DNA of 39,129 bases from Desulforhopalus sp. (GCA_024710585.1 JANJUM010000261.1:1-39129), one strand, 5' to 3'. Counted from the stretch's first letter, positions 1 through 11,886 are shown. Made by a program: numbers and translations. Notes: generated by a model from the sequence alone, not told the origin.

Positions 1-368
1 GGGCGGTGGCGGCGGTCAGTCTGCTCGTCGGCGGCATCGGCATCATGAACATCATGCTCGTTTCGGTGACCGAGCGGACCCGCGAGATCGGCATCCGCCT
101 GGCCATCGGCGCGCTGGAGTGCGACGTCCTGCGCCAGTTCCTCGTCGAGGCGGTGGTGCTCTCCTCCTTCGGCGGCCTCTTCGGGGTCATCTTCGGCCTG
201 GGCGGGGCCTACGGCGCGACACGCCTCTTCGACATGCCCTTCGTCTTCAGCCCGGCGGTGGTCGCCGTGGCCTTCCTCTTTTCCGGTGGCGTCGGCATCG
301 TCTTCGGCTATTTCCCGGCGCGCAAGGCGGCCCGCCTCGACCCCATCGAGGCGCTGCGTCACGAATAG
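1..368 (+). CDS. MacB/FtsX-type ABC transporter permease, C-terminal fragment
   Basis: The reading frame is open from the left edge of the window, so the N-terminus lies outside. The visible part of about 122 residues is the C-terminal FtsX-like permease domain. A first hydrophobic segment ([18 protein letters not shown]) is followed by the cytoplasmic coupling loop [15 protein letters not shown], two more membrane segments, and the typical ending [18 protein letters not shown]. These are hallmarks of MacB-family permeases, which with an ATPase and a periplasmic adaptor export lipoproteins, peptides or macrolides. The substrate cannot be told from this part. Family assignment is firm. Confidence 0.9.
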   Translation, partial: AVAAVSLLVGGIGIMNIMLVSVTERTREIGIRLAIGALECDVLRQFLVEAVVLSSFGGLFGVIFGLGGAYGATRLFDMPFVFSPAVVAVAFLFSGGVGIVFGYFPARKAARLDPIEALRHE

Positions 369-541
369 GCGGCTCGGGCGGGGCACGCGCTCAAGGCGAA
401 GAGGCCGCCGGCCCTGGCGGATTCACCTTTTTGCGGCCGGCCGCCCCCGGTTCTGGTATGGTGGTGCCGCTTTGCCTCCAGGCCGGCCACCGCCATGCCG
501 GCCCGGAGACCCTCTCCCCTCACATTGCCGTGGTGGTTGTC

Positions 542-1840
542 ATGGAGCATGCCCTGGCCGTTTCTCTGCCCTTTGTCAAAGTCCTCGCCGCCTTCGCGCT
601 GATGCTCGCCGGCATGCGCTTCGGCCTCGGCCTGGCCCTGTCGATCCTGCTCGGCGGCGTCTTCATGGGGCTGGTGTTCGGCTGCGGCCCGCAGGCCATC
701 CTCGTCACCGGATTGACCGCGCTGACCCGCGAGAATTTTCTCTTCCTCGCCGCCATCGTCGGGTTGATCATGATGCTCTCCGACGGGCTGGAGCGTTCCG
801 GGCAGTCCCGGCGGCTGATGGAGGCGCTCTCCGGCTACCTCACCAAGCCGCGCCTGCGCCTGGTGTTCTTCCCCGCGCTCATCGGCCTTTTGCCCATGCC
901 TGGCGGGGCGATCTTCTCGGCGCCGATGGTCAAGGCCATGGGGGAGGACATGAATCTCCCCGCCGAGGACCGGGCCCTGATCAACTACTGGTTCCGCCAC
1001 GTCTGGGAGACCGCCTGGCCGCTCTACCCCGGCATCATCCTCACCGTCGCCCTGGCGCAATTGCCCATCGGCGCCTTTATCGCCTATACCTGGCCGGGGG
1101 TAGTGGCGATGTACGTCTTCGGCTGGTTCTTCTTCCTGCGCGGCCTTGATACCCGTGGCGGCTCGGTGGCGGCCGAGGCCAAGGCCCTGCGGGCAGCGCC
1201 AGGGGTGGTGCTGCGCGAGGGCCTGCCGCTGCTCATCGCCATCGTCGGCGCGGTCGGCTGCGAGACGCTGCTTGCCCGCCTGGCGCCGTCCGTACCCTTC
1301 GAGTGGGGGGTGATCGCCGCCCTGCTCCTCGCGGTGGCGGCCATCGTCGCCATGAATGGCCTTGGCCTGCCTTTCCTCCGCCAGGTGCTGGGCAAGCGCA
1401 GCCTGTGGCAGATGATGCTGGTGGTGGCGGCGATTTTCGTCTTCAAGGACATCATGCAGGAGGCGGGCATCGTCGAGGCGATGGCCGCCGCCGCCGGTGG
1501 CGGGGCGGCCCTCTTCGCCGCAGCCTTCTTCCTGCCCTTTCTCGTCGGCATGGTCGCCGGCATCAATGTCGCCTTCGTCGGGGCGACCTTTCCCCTGCTG
1601 CTCGGGTTGCTGCACAGCCTCGGGCTTGAGCAACAGACGCTGGCCTATCTGGTGGTGGCCACCTTCGCCGGCTTCACCGGGGTGATGATTTCCCCCATCC
1701 ATATCTGCTTCGTGCTGACCTGCAACTACTTCGGCACCAGCATCGGCCGCACCTGGCGGCGGCTGGTGGCGCCGTGCTGCTGCTTTCTGGCCGTCGGCGC
1801 GGCCTATTTCTTCCTCCTCCGCGTCCTCCTCGCCGGTTGA
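542..1840 (+). CDS. DUF401 family multi-pass membrane transporter
   Basis: A 432-residue protein made almost wholly of hydrophobic segments, roughly ten to twelve predicted helices. It matches the DUF401 family (PF04165), a relative of the ion-transporter/GntP-like carriers. The family signature LLPMPGGAIFSAPMV is near residue 120, with an INYWFRHVWE stretch soon after and a PIHICFVLTCNYF segment near the C-terminus. The start is ATG at 542; the open frame extends further upstream but that part is low-complexity and overlaps the preceding gene. The gene lies 173 bp after the MacB permease and 187 bp before carB, and no partner is apparent. The substrate of DUF401 proteins is not known; an organic acid or anion is a guess from the clan. 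Confidence 0.85.
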   Translation: MEHALAVSLPFVKVLAAFALMLAGMRFGLGLALSILLGGVFMGLVFGCGPQAILVTGLTALTRENFLFLAAIVGLIMMLSDGLERSGQSRRLMEALSGYLTKPRLRLVFFPALIGLLPMPGGAIFSAPMVKAMGEDMNLPAEDRALINYWFRHVWETAWPLYPGIILTVALAQLPIGAFIAYTWPGVVAMYVFGWFFFLRGLDTRGGSVAAEAKALRAAPGVVLREGLPLLIAIVGAVGCETLLARLAPSVPFEWGVIAALLLAVAAIVAMNGLGLPFLRQVLGKRSLWQMMLVVAAIFVFKDIMQEAGIVEAMAAAAGGGAALFAAAFFLPFLVGMVAGINVAFVGATFPLLLGLLHSLGLEQQTLAYLVVATFAGFTGVMISPIHICFVLTCNYFGTSIGRTWRRLVAPCCCFLAVGAAYFFLLRVLLAG

Positions 1841-2027
1841 TCCTTTCCGCCGGCCACTCCCGCCCCCCCTGGTGCGTCCGGCCGCCGGATCGGGCGCCTC
1901 GTATTAGCATCACTATATTTTCGTGCGATTATTCATGGCGGGTTTGTCGGCGGGCTGCTAGGATAAGCGGCCGTTGACAGCGAGCAGCGAAGTGCATCCC
2001 GACAACGATCTGCATAAAGGAGCCGCC

Positions 2028-5231
<3,204 letters not shown>

Positions 5232-5281
5232 CGGCGCGGGGCGGGCGACACCACTACTTCAGCAACAGCGAGGGTCTTGTC

Positions 5282-6685
5282 ATGGGCGGTCTTTTCGGCA
5301 TTGTCTCCCAGGAGGAGTGTGTCGCCGATCTCTTCTACGGCACCGACTACCACTCTCACCTCGGCACGAGGCGCGGCGGCATGGCAGTGCGCAACGCGGG
5401 TGGCTTCCACCGCGCCATCCACAACATCGAGAACTCCTACTTCCGCACCAAGTTCGAGCCTGACCTGGCGCAGTTCCACGGCCGCATGGGCATCGGCGTG
5501 ATCAGCGACACCGACCCGCAGCCGCTCATCGTCGAGTCGCACCTCGGCACCTTCGGCATCGTCACCGTGGGGCGCATCAACAACCTGAAAGCCCTCATCG
5601 AAGAGGCCTTCGCCGAGCGCCGCTCTTTCTCCGGCACCTCCGACGGCGTTACCAACCCCACCGAGCTGGTGGCGATGCTCATCTGCGGACAGGAAAGTTT
5701 CGCGGCCGGCATCCGCCATGTCCAGGAGCGCATCCAGGGCTCGTGCTCCATGCTGCTGCTCACCGAGAAGGGCGTCTGGGCGGCCCGTGACCGCCTCGGG
5801 CGCACGCCGCTGGTGATCGGGCGGCGCGCCGGGGCGACGGCAGTCAGCTCGGAGTCTTCGGCCTTCCCCAACCTCGACTTCGCCGTCGACCACTTCCTCG
5901 GTCCGGGGGAGGCGGTGCTGCTCGACGCCGACGGCTGGGAACAGCGCCTCCCCCCGGGGCCGAAGATGCAGGTGTGCTCCTTCCTCTGGGTTTACTACGG
6001 CTACCCGGCCTCGGAATACGAGGGCATCAACGTCGAGGAGGTGCGCTATCGCTGCGGCGCCTTGCTGGCGGAAGACGATCAGGTCGCCGCCGATTGCGTC
6101 GCCGGCATCCCCGACTCCGGCATCGGCCACGCCCTGGGCTATGCCAACCGCAAGGGCATCCCCTACCGCCGCCCCTTCGTCAAGTACACCCCCACCTGGC
6201 CGCGCAGCTTCATGCCGCAGAATCAGGCGATGCGCGACCTGGTGGCGCGGATGAAGCTCATCCCGGTGCGCCGGCTCATCGCCGGCCAGCGGCTGCTCTT
6301 CTGCGACGACTCCATCGTCCGCGGCACCCAGCTGCGCGAAAACGTGCAGATCCTCTTCGACTGCGGCGCCTGCGAGGTGCATATGCGCCTCGCCTGCCCG
6401 ACCCTGGTCTTTCCCTGCGAGTTCCTCAACTTCTCGTCGTCGCGCTCGACCCTCGACCTCATCGGCCGCAAGGTCATCAAGTCCCTGGAGGGGGCCGAGG
6501 ACGGCGCGATCCATCTCTACGCCGAGGATGGGTCGGAAAGGAACCTGGCGATGATCGAGGAGATCCGCCGCCGCCTGCACCTCACCTCGCTGAAATACCA
6601 GCGCCTCGTCGACCTGGTGGCGGCCATCGGCCTCGACAGGGAGAAGCTCTGCACCCACTGCTGGGACGGCAGCAGTTACTTCTAG
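5282..6685 (+). CDS. PurF-like amidophosphoribosyltransferase paralog lacking the catalytic Cys
   Basis: A 467-residue homolog of glutamine PRPP amidotransferase (PurF). The PRT half is well kept: IPDSGIG near 276, the PRPP loop LLFCDDSIVRGTQL at 338-351, and four cysteines (232, 379, 457, 460) matching the 4Fe-4S ligands of Bacillus-type PurF. The N-terminal glutaminase half is degenerate. The protein starts MGGLFGIVS where active enzymes start MCGIxG, so the nucleophilic Cys is Gly. The Arg-Tyr of GHxRYST and the NG of the oxyanion loop are also missing. It therefore should not hydrolyse glutamine; it may use free ammonia, bind regulatory ligands or have a new role. It follows carB by 50 bp and probably shares its transcript. 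Its stop overlaps the stop of the convergent methyltransferase gene by 4 nt. Family membership is sure; function is open. Confidence 0.9.
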   Translation: MGGLFGIVSQEECVADLFYGTDYHSHLGTRRGGMAVRNAGGFHRAIHNIENSYFRTKFEPDLAQFHGRMGIGVISDTDPQPLIVESHLGTFGIVTVGRINNLKALIEEAFAERRSFSGTSDGVTNPTELVAMLICGQESFAAGIRHVQERIQGSCSMLLLTEKGVWAARDRLGRTPLVIGRRAGATAVSSESSAFPNLDFAVDHFLGPGEAVLLDADGWEQRLPPGPKMQVCSFLWVYYGYPASEYEGINVEEVRYRCGALLAEDDQVAADCVAGIPDSGIGHALGYANRKGIPYRRPFVKYTPTWPRSFMPQNQAMRDLVARMKLIPVRRLIAGQRLLFCDDSIVRGTQLRENVQILFDCGACEVHMRLACPTLVFPCEFLNFSSSRSTLDLIGRKVIKSLEGAEDGAIHLYAEDGSERNLAMIEEIRRRLHLTSLKYQRLVDLVAAIGLDREKLCTHCWDGSSYF

Positions 6686-7335
6686 GCCTCCGCAAGAGGT
6701 GAGGGGACGGCCCGTTTGACCCCATGGGCCAGGAAGACGCTGATTCTGGCACTCTTGCAGCCACAGCCGGACTGGGCGCAGCACTCTTCACCGGCATTGA
6801 CCACGGTGACCTCGCTCAGTCCGGCGTCGGCAAGCCATCTGGTCAGAACGTCGCGGTCAAAACCCGGCCAGCGGTCATGATGTTCGGTGAGGAGAAAGGA
6901 AACGTCATGGGTGTCGAGGTCGGTGATCACCACTCTCCCGCCCGGCTTGAGAATGCGCGCCATTTCTTTGATCGCTGCCGCCGGCGACTCGACGTGGTGC
7001 AGGTACATGTTGGCGAAGACATAGTCGACGGCGGCGTCGTCGATTGGCAGCCGTTCCGCTTCGCCCACCCGGCAGTCGAGTCCTCGCCCGTGGCCGAGCT
7101 TATGGCGCAGGGCGTCGAGCATTGCCGCCGATTGGTCGACGGCGATCACCTTCACTCCCCGGTGGAGCAGGCCTTCGCTGATAAAGCCGGTGCCCGCCCC
7201 GAGATCGGCGGCCGCTCGGCCTGCGCTCACCGCTGCCCGGGCTATCGCCTTGTCGCGAAGGGCATCCGTGAAAAACCCTCGCCGCATGGCATCCCACTGG
7301 TCGGCGACTGTTTCGAAATACACCTTGCTGCTCAT
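6682..7335 (-). CDS. Class I SAM-dependent methyltransferase with Cys-rich C-terminus
   Basis: A 217-residue methyltransferase of the UbiE/Methyltransf_11 type. Visible motifs are motif I ADLGAGTGFISEGLL (about residue 38), motif II VIAVDQSAAMLDAL, FANMYLHHVESP, and the post-motif LKPGGRVVITDLDTHD. The last 30 residues hold CCAQSGCGCKSARISVFLAHG, with four cysteines in nine residues; similar tails occur in methyltransferases sometimes found with ArsR regulators. Start chosen at 7335 because AGGA lies about 8 nt upstream; an ATG 9 nt earlier has its Shine-Dalgarno too close. The start overlaps the stop of the upstream gene by 1 nt (TAATG), indicating translational coupling. Substrate unknown; a small thiol, metalloid or quinone is possible. 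Confidence 0.88.
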   Translation of the reverse strand: MSSKVYFETVADQWDAMRRGFFTDALRDKAIARAAVSAGRAAADLGAGTGFISEGLLHRGVKVIAVDQSAAMLDALRHKLGHGRGLDCRVGEAERLPIDDAAVDYVFANMYLHHVESPAAAIKEMARILKPGGRVVITDLDTHDVSFLLTEHHDRWPGFDRDVLTRWLADAGLSEVTVVNAGEECCAQSGCGCKSARISVFLAHGVKRAVPSPLAEA

Positions 7336-7808
7336 TATCGGCATCCTTCGGCAGGTGATTGCGGTTGGCGGGCCTGTGGCCTGTCGCCCGTCTCCAGAAA
7401 GCGCTCGACAAAGCCAACGCCGAAGGCGATGGCACGGCAGGTCAGCCCCTCGCAGAGATGGGGAGGCTGGTCGTCGGAAAAACCTTCGGGGCGCAACTCC
7501 CGGCAGAGCAGGCTGGAGAAGGTGGCGGTGAATTCCACCCCGTAGCGGTGGCACAGCCTGGCAATATCATCGTCCGCCACCCGCTCTCGCCGCCCGAGGA
7601 TGCCCAAGAACATCAGCGCCCCTTCCACCAGGCCGCATTGCGCCCCGTAGCCGCCGGCGCCGTGCATGCCGACGGCGGCATCGACGACCTGGGGCGAGAG
7701 CTCGAGGCCTGCCTGTTCGGCGAGAATGAGCAGGGTGGTGGTGGCGCAGTTGTGTTCATCCCGCCAGTAATATTCCTTGACCCGCTGGTCGATGTGTTGC
7801 CTGTCCAT
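7335..7808 (-). CDS. C_GCAxxG_C_C family putative redox protein
   Basis: A 157-residue protein of the C_GCAxxG_C_C family (PF09719), a group of cysteine-rich, probably redox-active cytoplasmic proteins with no settled reaction. The conserved cysteines are visible: HNCATT near residue 21, GAQCGLVEGAL near residue 58, LLCRELRP near residue 101, and LCEGLTC near residue 118. The ATG at 7808 follows GGAGGATACTGCC, a good Shine-Dalgarno. It is the second gene of a three-gene minus-strand operon, 16 bp after the small membrane protein and overlapping the methyltransferase start by 1 nt. The pairing with a Cys-tailed methyltransferase suggests thiol, metal or metalloid chemistry, but this is inference. 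Confidence 0.85.
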   Translation of the reverse strand: MDRQHIDQRVKEYYWRDEHNCATTTLLILAEQAGLELSPQVVDAAVGMHGAGGYGAQCGLVEGALMFLGILGRRERVADDDIARLCHRYGVEFTATFSSLLCRELRPEGFSDDQPPHLCEGLTCRAIAFGVGFVERFLETGDRPQARQPQSPAEGCR

Positions 7809-7824
7809 GGCAGTATCCTCCTTT

Positions 7825-8037
7825 TCAGAACGTGATATGGGCTGCTGACAATCGCGAGATGCCGTAGGCGGCTGCCAGGGCGACGACAGTCCACAATGCG
7901 GCCTTGGCCTGAGCGAGCCGCTGCGGTGCGCTGCTCTTGGCAGCCGCTGGCGGCTGCCAGCCTTCCAGTCCTTCGCTGCTGGTGTCCTCCGCGTGGATGA
8001 GGTAGGCGAGGACAGAATGTGTCGGTCCGATGTTCAT
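7825..8037 (-). CDS. Small single-pass membrane protein, 70 aa, unknown function
   Basis: A 70-residue protein. The ATG at 8037 is preceded by AAGGAGGATATCG, a strong ribosome-binding site that decides this start over an upstream in-frame ATG. Residues 1-45 are polar (MNIGPTHSVLAYLIHAED). Residues 47-63 form one hydrophobic helix (AALWTVVALAAAYGISR), followed by a short tail. I do not recognise a family. It is the first gene of the operon with the C_GCAxxG_C_C protein and the methyltransferase, and is divergent from the LysR regulator. It could anchor or recruit the other two proteins to the membrane; nothing in the sequence proves that. The operon position and RBS make it a real gene. Confidence 0.72.
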   Translation of the reverse strand: MNIGPTHSVLAYLIHAEDTSSEGLEGWQPPAAAKSSAPQRLAQAKAALWTVVALAAAYGISRLSAAHITF

Positions 8038-8109
8038 CGATATCCTCCTTGTCGTACAGGGCGTTTCACTGCAATTGTTGGCGGCAAGGTACCACCCTTC
8101 GCGGCCGCG

Positions 8110-8129
8110 ATCCAATCGTCTCTTTGGAT
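8110..8129. promoter_or_regulatory. Candidate LysR operator in divergent promoter region
   Basis: Perfect inverted repeat ATCCAA-N8-TTGGAT in the middle of the 185-bp region between the divergent small-protein operon and the lysR gene. Spacing and position fit a LysR-type (T-N11-A-like) activator site. Assignment is inference from symmetry and location. Confidence 0.45.
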
Positions 8130-8222
8130 GGGGGGCTTCCGAGAAAATGATCGCCCCGTTGACGACAAGTGCGGTAGAGTGAAAGGGAGGGGATTTGTTG
8201 TAACGAAACCGGGGAGAAGAGG

Positions 8223-9119
8223 ATGGAGCTCTACCAACTGCGCACCTTTGTCATGGTGGCCGACGAGGGCAATCTCAGTCGGGCTGCCAAGCGGCTGCAT
8301 GCCAGCCAGCCGGCGGTCAGTGCGCAGATAAAGGCGCTGGAGGAGGAATTGGGGGTGCATCTCTTCCTGCGCACCCCCAAGGGGATGTCGCTCACCACCG
8401 ATGGAGTCAAACTTCGCGATCACGCCGGCCAGGTCCTGGCGACGGTGGCGACGATGGAGCGGGAGGCGGGCAGGATGCGCGGGATGCTGCGCGGCCAGCT
8501 GCGCATCGGCATCAACGCCAAACCGGAATTGCTGCGTCTCGCCGAACTGTTCGAGGCCTTGCGCGATCGACACCCGGAAGTGCGTCTGCATCTCCTGCAG
8601 GCGATGAGCGGCGAGGTCGGCGACAAGCTCGAAGCGGGGGAACTCGATGCCGGTTTCATGTTCGGCGAGGTGGCTTCGGACAGGATCTTTGCCAGTGAAT
8701 TACGGCAGATGGAGATGGTGGTTGCCGGACCACCCGAGCTCGCCGCGCAGCTTCCCAGCGCATCCGCCGCCCAGTTGGGGGGCTACCCATGGATCGTCAC
8801 CCCGGACGACTGCCCTTACCAGGCCGTGGCGGAAAAGTTTTTCGCCCGTCACGGTATAACGCCGACCAAGGCGGCCCTGGTCGACGACGAGTCGATCATC
8901 CTGCTAATGGTGAGAAACGGTGTCGGCCTCTCGTTCCTTCTCCGCGACGACGCTCTCGGACCTGCCGCCGAGGAGGGCCTGGCGATCTGGGAGGGGGAGC
9001 GCCCGACCCTGCCCTTGTCCATCGCCTGCCTGCAGCGCCGCAGAGACGAACCGATGCTGGAGATGCTCCTGGCGATGCTCGCCGAGCTGTGGCAGCCGCA
9101 GGGTGAGGCGCTGCGTTGA
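8223..9119 (+). CDS. LysR-family transcriptional regulator
   Basis: A 298-residue LysR-type regulator. Residues 1-60 carry the winged helix-turn-helix (MELYQLRTFVMVADEGNLSR, then AAKRLHASQPAVSAQIKALE), with the usual LxLFxRTPKGMSLT ending. The effector-binding domain runs from about 90 to 290 (GQLRIGIN, EAGELDAGFMFGE, VRNGVGLSFLLRDD). The ATG at 8223 follows GGGGAGAAGAGG. It is divergent from the three-gene operon starting at 8037, so it most likely controls that operon and itself through the shared 185-bp region. The effector is unknown. Its stop directly abuts the stop of the convergent D-serine dehydratase-like gene. Confidence 0.93.
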   Translation: MELYQLRTFVMVADEGNLSRAAKRLHASQPAVSAQIKALEEELGVHLFLRTPKGMSLTTDGVKLRDHAGQVLATVATMEREAGRMRGMLRGQLRIGINAKPELLRLAELFEALRDRHPEVRLHLLQAMSGEVGDKLEAGELDAGFMFGEVASDRIFASELRQMEMVVAGPPELAAQLPSASAAQLGGYPWIVTPDDCPYQAVAEKFFARHGITPTKAALVDDESIILLMVRNGVGLSFLLRDDALGPAAEEGLAIWEGERPTLPLSIACLQRRRDEPMLEMLLAMLAELWQPQGEALR

Positions 9120-10208
9120 TTAGAGGGTGGCGAAGGTTTCGCCGCTCGCCAGGCCTGTGTAGCAGCGCATCAGCTGCACGGTGAGGCAGGAGTGCACCGG
9201 CAGGACGGGGAGGCAGTCGCCGACGCGGAGATCGGCGATTTCATGCTCCGGGCCGACGACGACACCGTGTTCCTGGGAGAGGCTGCGCACAAACATGCCG
9301 GGGATGGGTTCGCCCCAGCCGAGGCCCATGCTGCGCGCCACCCGCCCGTAGATGGTGCCGAGCTGCGGGTCGTGGAGGGCTTCCTTGGAGAGGTGGATGG
9401 CCCCGCCGTAGAGCACCGCCTCGTTGCGCCGGGGGTGCACCGCCACCACCGGGCAGGAGAGGGCGACGGCGATGCGCCGCGACTCGCAGGCGCCGAGGTG
9501 CTGCTGGGTGAGGTCGTAGAAGACGAAGTTGCCGGGGCGGATCTCGTCGCAGCCGGGAAAGTCGCTGGCCAGGCTGCAGCCCGGGGTGTCGCCGACGGAG
9601 ACGAGGAGCTGCGGCCAGGCCTCCTGGTAGCGCTCCTTGAGGGCCGCCATGAGGAGGCAGGCCTGGCGGTGGATGGCCAGCACCTCTCCGGGGGAGGCGG
9701 CGCCGTAAGTGTGGCCGGCGTGGGTGAGAAAGCCGCGGAAATGCAGCTGCGTGCACTGCCGGGCGAGGTCGAGGAGCGCGTCGATGGTTGCGGTGTCCCC
9801 GGCGTCGACCCCGGTACGGTGGTAACCGACGTCGATCTTGATGAAGAAGCCGACCGAACTGTGCAGGCGGCCGGCGAGAAAACGCAGGCTCTCCGCGGAC
9901 TCCACCAGCAGGTTGAGGGCAAGCCGAGGCGCCAGGCGGTTGATGGTGTCGATTTCGAGGATGTTGACCGGAAAGGCGACGGTGATGTCGTCCCACTCGC
10001 TGGCGAAATGTTCGGCCATGGTCTGGGAGGAGACGGTGATGCATCGCACCCCCGCCTCTTTGAACCAGTGTCCGACGGCGAGCGACTGGTGGGTCTTGAA
10101 GTGGGGGCGGAAGATGAGGCCGTGGGCGGCCGCTTTGTCCGCCATCATGGCGATATTGGCATGGCACCTGCCCTCGTCGAGCAGGAGCGTCGGCCGTGGG
10201 TGGGTCAT
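9120..10208 (-). CDS. D-serine dehydratase-like / D-threonine aldolase-like PLP enzyme (fold type III)
   Basis: A 362-residue protein with an N-terminal alanine-racemase-like barrel and a C-terminal D-serine dehydratase-like domain (PF01168 plus PF14031). The PLP-binding lysine is K38 in RPHFKTHQS. A phosphate-binding region SVGDTPGCS is near residue 205. The zinc motif HSC (H339, C341) of eukaryotic-type D-serine dehydratase is present in VLPVHSCLTV. Likely chemistry is zinc- and PLP-dependent elimination or retro-aldol cleavage of a D-beta-hydroxy amino acid; the exact substrate is not decided by sequence. It is the last gene after ugpC and the MCE gene on the minus strand, 36 bp downstream of the latter, so probably co-transcribed. 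Confidence 0.87.
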   Translation of the reverse strand: MTHPRPTLLLDEGRCHANIAMMADKAAAHGLIFRPHFKTHQSLAVGHWFKEAGVRCITVSSQTMAEHFASEWDDITVAFPVNILEIDTINRLAPRLALNLLVESAESLRFLAGRLHSSVGFFIKIDVGYHRTGVDAGDTATIDALLDLARQCTQLHFRGFLTHAGHTYGAASPGEVLAIHRQACLLMAALKERYQEAWPQLLVSVGDTPGCSLASDFPGCDEIRPGNFVFYDLTQQHLGACESRRIAVALSCPVVAVHPRRNEAVLYGGAIHLSKEALHDPQLGTIYGRVARSMGLGWGEPIPGMFVRSLSQEHGVVVGPEHEIADLRVGDCLPVLPVHSCLTVQLMRCYTGLASGETFATL

Positions 10209-10244
10209 CTCCGCTCCTCCATGCAGGCCCGCCTCAGCGGGCAG

Positions 10245-10733
10245 TCAGCGGTTCTTGCCCGGGGAGCCGAGGTCGAGCAGCATCTGCACCGCCCCCTTGA
10301 GCTGCGGGTCGTTGCCGAGGCCCTGGATCTTCTCGCCGAGTTCCGTCATGTGCCACAGGGCGGGGAGGTTGGTGCCGGCGAGGCGCGCCCCGGCGACCAG
10401 CGGCTGCCCGTTTCTGGCGACGTCCCTGACCCGCACCAGCGGGCCGAGTTTTTTGTCGGAGGTGTCGAGGAAGAAGATGGCCTTGTCGGTCAGCCCGAGG
10501 CGGGCCTGTTCGGTGAGGAACAGGGCGAGTTCGGCGCCGTCCGGGGCGATGCCCACCTGCAGCACGCGGCCGACCTCCACCCCGGCCATCCACACCCCGG
10601 CGCCGACGGCGATCCCCTCGGAGTCGGGAAAGATCGCATAGACGGTGTTGCGGCGCAGGTACTCGCCGCGGATCAGCCAGGCGCCGGCGAGGAGGGCCAC
10701 CAGGACGCCAAGGACGAGAACGATCTTTTTCAC
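10245..10733 (-). CDS. MlaD/MCE domain protein, membrane-anchored
   Basis: A 162-residue protein with an N-terminal anchor helix (residues 1-20, MKKIVLVLGVLVALLAGAWL) and a single MCE domain (about 30-110: YAIFPDSEGIAVGAGVWMAG then VEVGRVLQVGI). MCE proteins form hexameric rings in the periplasm that carry phospholipids or other lipids with an MlaE permease and MlaF ATPase. No mlaE or mlaF lies in this window. Start is GTG at 10733; an in-frame ATG 15 nt upstream runs into a stop at once. It lies 49 bp after ugpC. The link with a solute importer ATPase is unusual; the MCE protein may serve a lipid system encoded elsewhere. Confidence 0.85.
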   Translation of the reverse strand: MKKIVLVLGVLVALLAGAWLIRGEYLRRNTVYAIFPDSEGIAVGAGVWMAGVEVGRVLQVGIAPDGAELALFLTEQARLGLTDKAIFFLDTSDKKLGPLVRVRDVARNGQPLVAGARLAGTNLPALWHMTELGEKIQGLGNDPQLKGAVQMLLDLGSPGKNR

Positions 10734-10782
10734 ATCTTCACCCTGTCATGGTTGGCCGGGCGGCAATGCCGCCTCTCCCGGC

Positions 10783-11886
10783 TCAGACGAGCGCCTGGCG
10801 GCTCTCGGCGTCGAAGAGGTGGATGGCGTCGAGCCGCAGGGAAAAGTCCATCTCCTGATTGGCGGCAACCTGGCGGCGCCCCTCGCACCTGGCGATGAAG
10901 CGCACCCCGGCGATATTGACGTGGAGGTGGGTCTCCCCGCCGAGGGGTTCGACGATTTCCACCAGGCCCCTGGTGGTCCAGGTGCCTGGGGAGGCGGCCA
11001 CTCCCGCCTCGCCGGGGACGATGCTCTCGGTGCGGATGCCGAAGACCACCGGGCGGCCGTCGCTGAGCTCCTTGTCCCCTGCCGCGGCGGTCACCGGGAC
11101 GTGCAGCCCCTCCGACAGCACCGCCGCCACCCCGCCGGCCTCGCGGCGCAGCCGGGCATCCAGCAGGTTCATCGGCGGGCTGCCGATGAAGCCGGCGACA
11201 AAGGTGTTGGCGGGGCGCTCGAAGAGCTCGATGGGCGTACCGATCTGCTCGACGTTGCCGGCGCGCATGACGACGATGCGGTCGGCCAGGGTCATCGCCT
11301 CGACCTGGTCGTGGGTGACGTAGATGATCGTCGAGCGCACCTTCTGGTGGAGGCGCTTGATCTCGGCGCGCATGGTGTTGCGCAGCTTGGCGTCGAGGTT
11401 GGAGAGAGGCTCGTCGAAGAGGAACACCGAGGGTTTGCGGACGATGGCGCGGCCCATGGCCACCCGCTGGCGCTGGCCGCCGGAAAGCTCGTGCGGCTTG
11501 CGGCTGAGGAGTTCCTCGATGCCGAGGATCTTCGCCGCTTCCCGCACCCGGGTCTCGATCTCGTCCTTCGGGGTGCCTTTGAGGGTCAGGCCGAAGGACA
11601 TGTTCTTGTAGACGTTCATGTGCGGGTAGAGGGCGTAGTTCTGGAAGACCATGGCGCAGCCGCGGTCCTTGGGGGCGACGTCGTTGACCACCCGCCCGTC
11701 GATGGAGATCGTGCCCTCGCTGATCTCCTCGAGGCCGGCGACCATGCGCAGCAAGGTCGACTTGCCGCAGCCCGAGGGGCCGACCAGGACGAGAAACTCG
11801 GTATCGGCGATGGTCAGGTCGACCCCGTGCACCACCGCCGTCTTGCCATATCGTTTGACCACACCCTCGAGCACCACCTGGGCCAT
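10783..11886 (-). CDS. ugpC: sn-glycerol-3-phosphate-type ABC importer, ATP-binding subunit UgpC/MalK family
   Basis: A 367-residue ATPase with the ABC core at residues 1-240 and a TOBE/OB regulatory domain after it. All motifs are present: Walker [11 protein letters not shown]-loop [11 protein letters not shown], signature [14 protein letters not shown], Walker [12 protein letters not shown], and H-loop [10 protein letters not shown]. Length and layout match UgpC/MalK/MsmK ATPases. It is divergent from ugpB-ugpA-ugpE across a 290-bp region, an arrangement that strongly suggests it powers that importer. MalK-type ATPases can serve more than one permease, so it may also energise others. Confidence 0.92.
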   Translation of the reverse strand: MAQVVLEGVVKRYGKTAVVHGVDLTIADTEFLVLVGPSGCGKSTLLRMVAGLEEISEGTISIDGRVVNDVAPKDRGCAMVFQNYALYPHMNVYKNMSFGLTLKGTPKDEIETRVREAAKILGIEELLSRKPHELSGGQRQRVAMGRAIVRKPSVFLFDEPLSNLDAKLRNTMRAEIKRLHQKVRSTIIYVTHDQVEAMTLADRIVVMRAGNVEQIGTPIELFERPANTFVAGFIGSPPMNLLDARLRREAGGVAAVLSEGLHVPVTAAAGDKELSDGRPVVFGIRTESIVPGEAGVAASPGTWTTRGLVEIVEPLGGETHLHVNIAGVRFIARCEGRRQVAANQEMDFSLRLDAIHLFDAESRQALV

